This document shows positions 63,814 to 64,000 of a stretch of DNA of 64,000 nt, in pieces. Numbering within the stretch: the stretch's first letter is position 1; every line of letters begins with the position of its first letter. A program made the position numbers and the translations under genes. Source of the stretch: Cohnella panacarvi Gsoil 349 (GTDB taxonomy: Bacteria > Bacillota > Bacilli > Paenibacillales > Paenibacillaceae); the NCBI RefSeq assembly GCF_000515335.1, contig NZ_KI911563.1:1399598-1463597 (forward strand). The letters are read 5' to 3'. The notes below the pieces were generated by a model that worked only from the letters and a program-made list of their open reading frames with translations, was not told the DNA's origin and made no database searches.

Positions 63814-64000
63814 TCATTTTACAAGCCAATCGAAACTATACGTATAAATCACCTCTATATCACCACTCTTGTACAAAATACTTTTAATTAGCTCATGAAA
63901 CAAACCTCTTATCCGTTCATTTTCTACGTTCAGTTCGCGAAATTCCTCAAAAATATATTGTAAGGAAGAGACTTCGGCATCTGATTTCTGTAGGTTTGCC
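63814..64000 (-). CDS. C-terminal end of a probable serine recombinase (runs off the right edge)
   Basis: A minus-strand frame open from the window edge to a TGA at 63814 (62 codons visible). It is a coiled-coil segment ([20 protein letters not shown]) followed by a beta-rich end ([20 protein letters not shown]). This is the pattern of the C-terminus of large serine recombinases, as in the 3585-5036 protein, but no catalytic part is in the window. It points toward the broken yhbH, whose recognisable sequence stops 50 bp away. Call is tentative. Confidence 0.45.
   Translation of the reverse strand, partial: ANLQKSDAEVSSLQYIFEEFRELNVENERIRGLFHELIKSILYKSGDIEVIYTYSFDWLVK

Overview
The window looks like chromosome from an endospore-forming Bacillales bacterium, most likely Paenibacillaceae (Paenibacillus/Cohnella-like). 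The basis is the gene set: a sufCDSUB operon, yfkAB, yunC and yunD homologues, a Zur-type Fur protein, the sporulation genes cotJC, ytvI and yhbH, and strong AGGAGG ribosome sites. The core is moderately GC-rich. The two ends are visibly more AT-rich.

Layout. 1-5036 is the right end of a prophage: an early-gene block on the minus strand, a Cro/CI-type switch with a family of palindromic operators, an S24-type repressor and a large serine recombinase. Directly after the recombinase stop codon lies the in-frame 3' part of cotJC (spore-coat manganese catalase), so the element sits inside a sporulation gene. 5480-45300 is host core: zur, ytvI, a CorC/HlyC-type protein, yfkAB, two HD-GYP genes, uppP, a 5'-nucleotidase-like gene, molybdenum-cofactor genes (moaA, a fused moaD-moaE, moeB/thiF), an NlpC/P60 lipoprotein, the suf operon, an intracellular GH13 enzyme, an FMN reductase, a 51-bp tandem array (13 copies of its core), a maltodextrin operon (malEFG plus an exported amylase) with a divergent LacI-type regulator, mtnKA, a PAS-GGDEF-EAL protein, sbcCD.

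45505-47341 holds a 5' fragment of yhbH followed at once by a complete second yhbH. From 47.8 to 63.2 kb runs an AT-rich, single-direction block of about 16 genes (minus strand), probably one long operon. Its centre is a sugar-phosphate cyclase of the 2-epi-5-epi-valiolone synthase (EEVS) type, with a ROK kinase, a class-III aminotransferase, a Gfo/Idh/MocA oxidoreductase, a TIM-barrel isomerase, a left-handed beta-helix protein, a cupin, a divergent glucose-6-phosphate dehydrogenase, a nucleotidyltransferase and a three-gene ABC exporter. I read this as an undescribed C7-aminocyclitol type natural-product cluster. It begins with a stub of an NRPS adenylation domain.

A third, decayed yhbH lies at 63.47-63.76 kb in the same direction as the full copy, so the island is flanked by direct yhbH repeats. 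At the right edge the 3' end of a probable serine recombinase abuts that broken yhbH, echoing the cotJC arrangement at the left. All functional statements are from reading the sequence and family knowledge; no database search was made.
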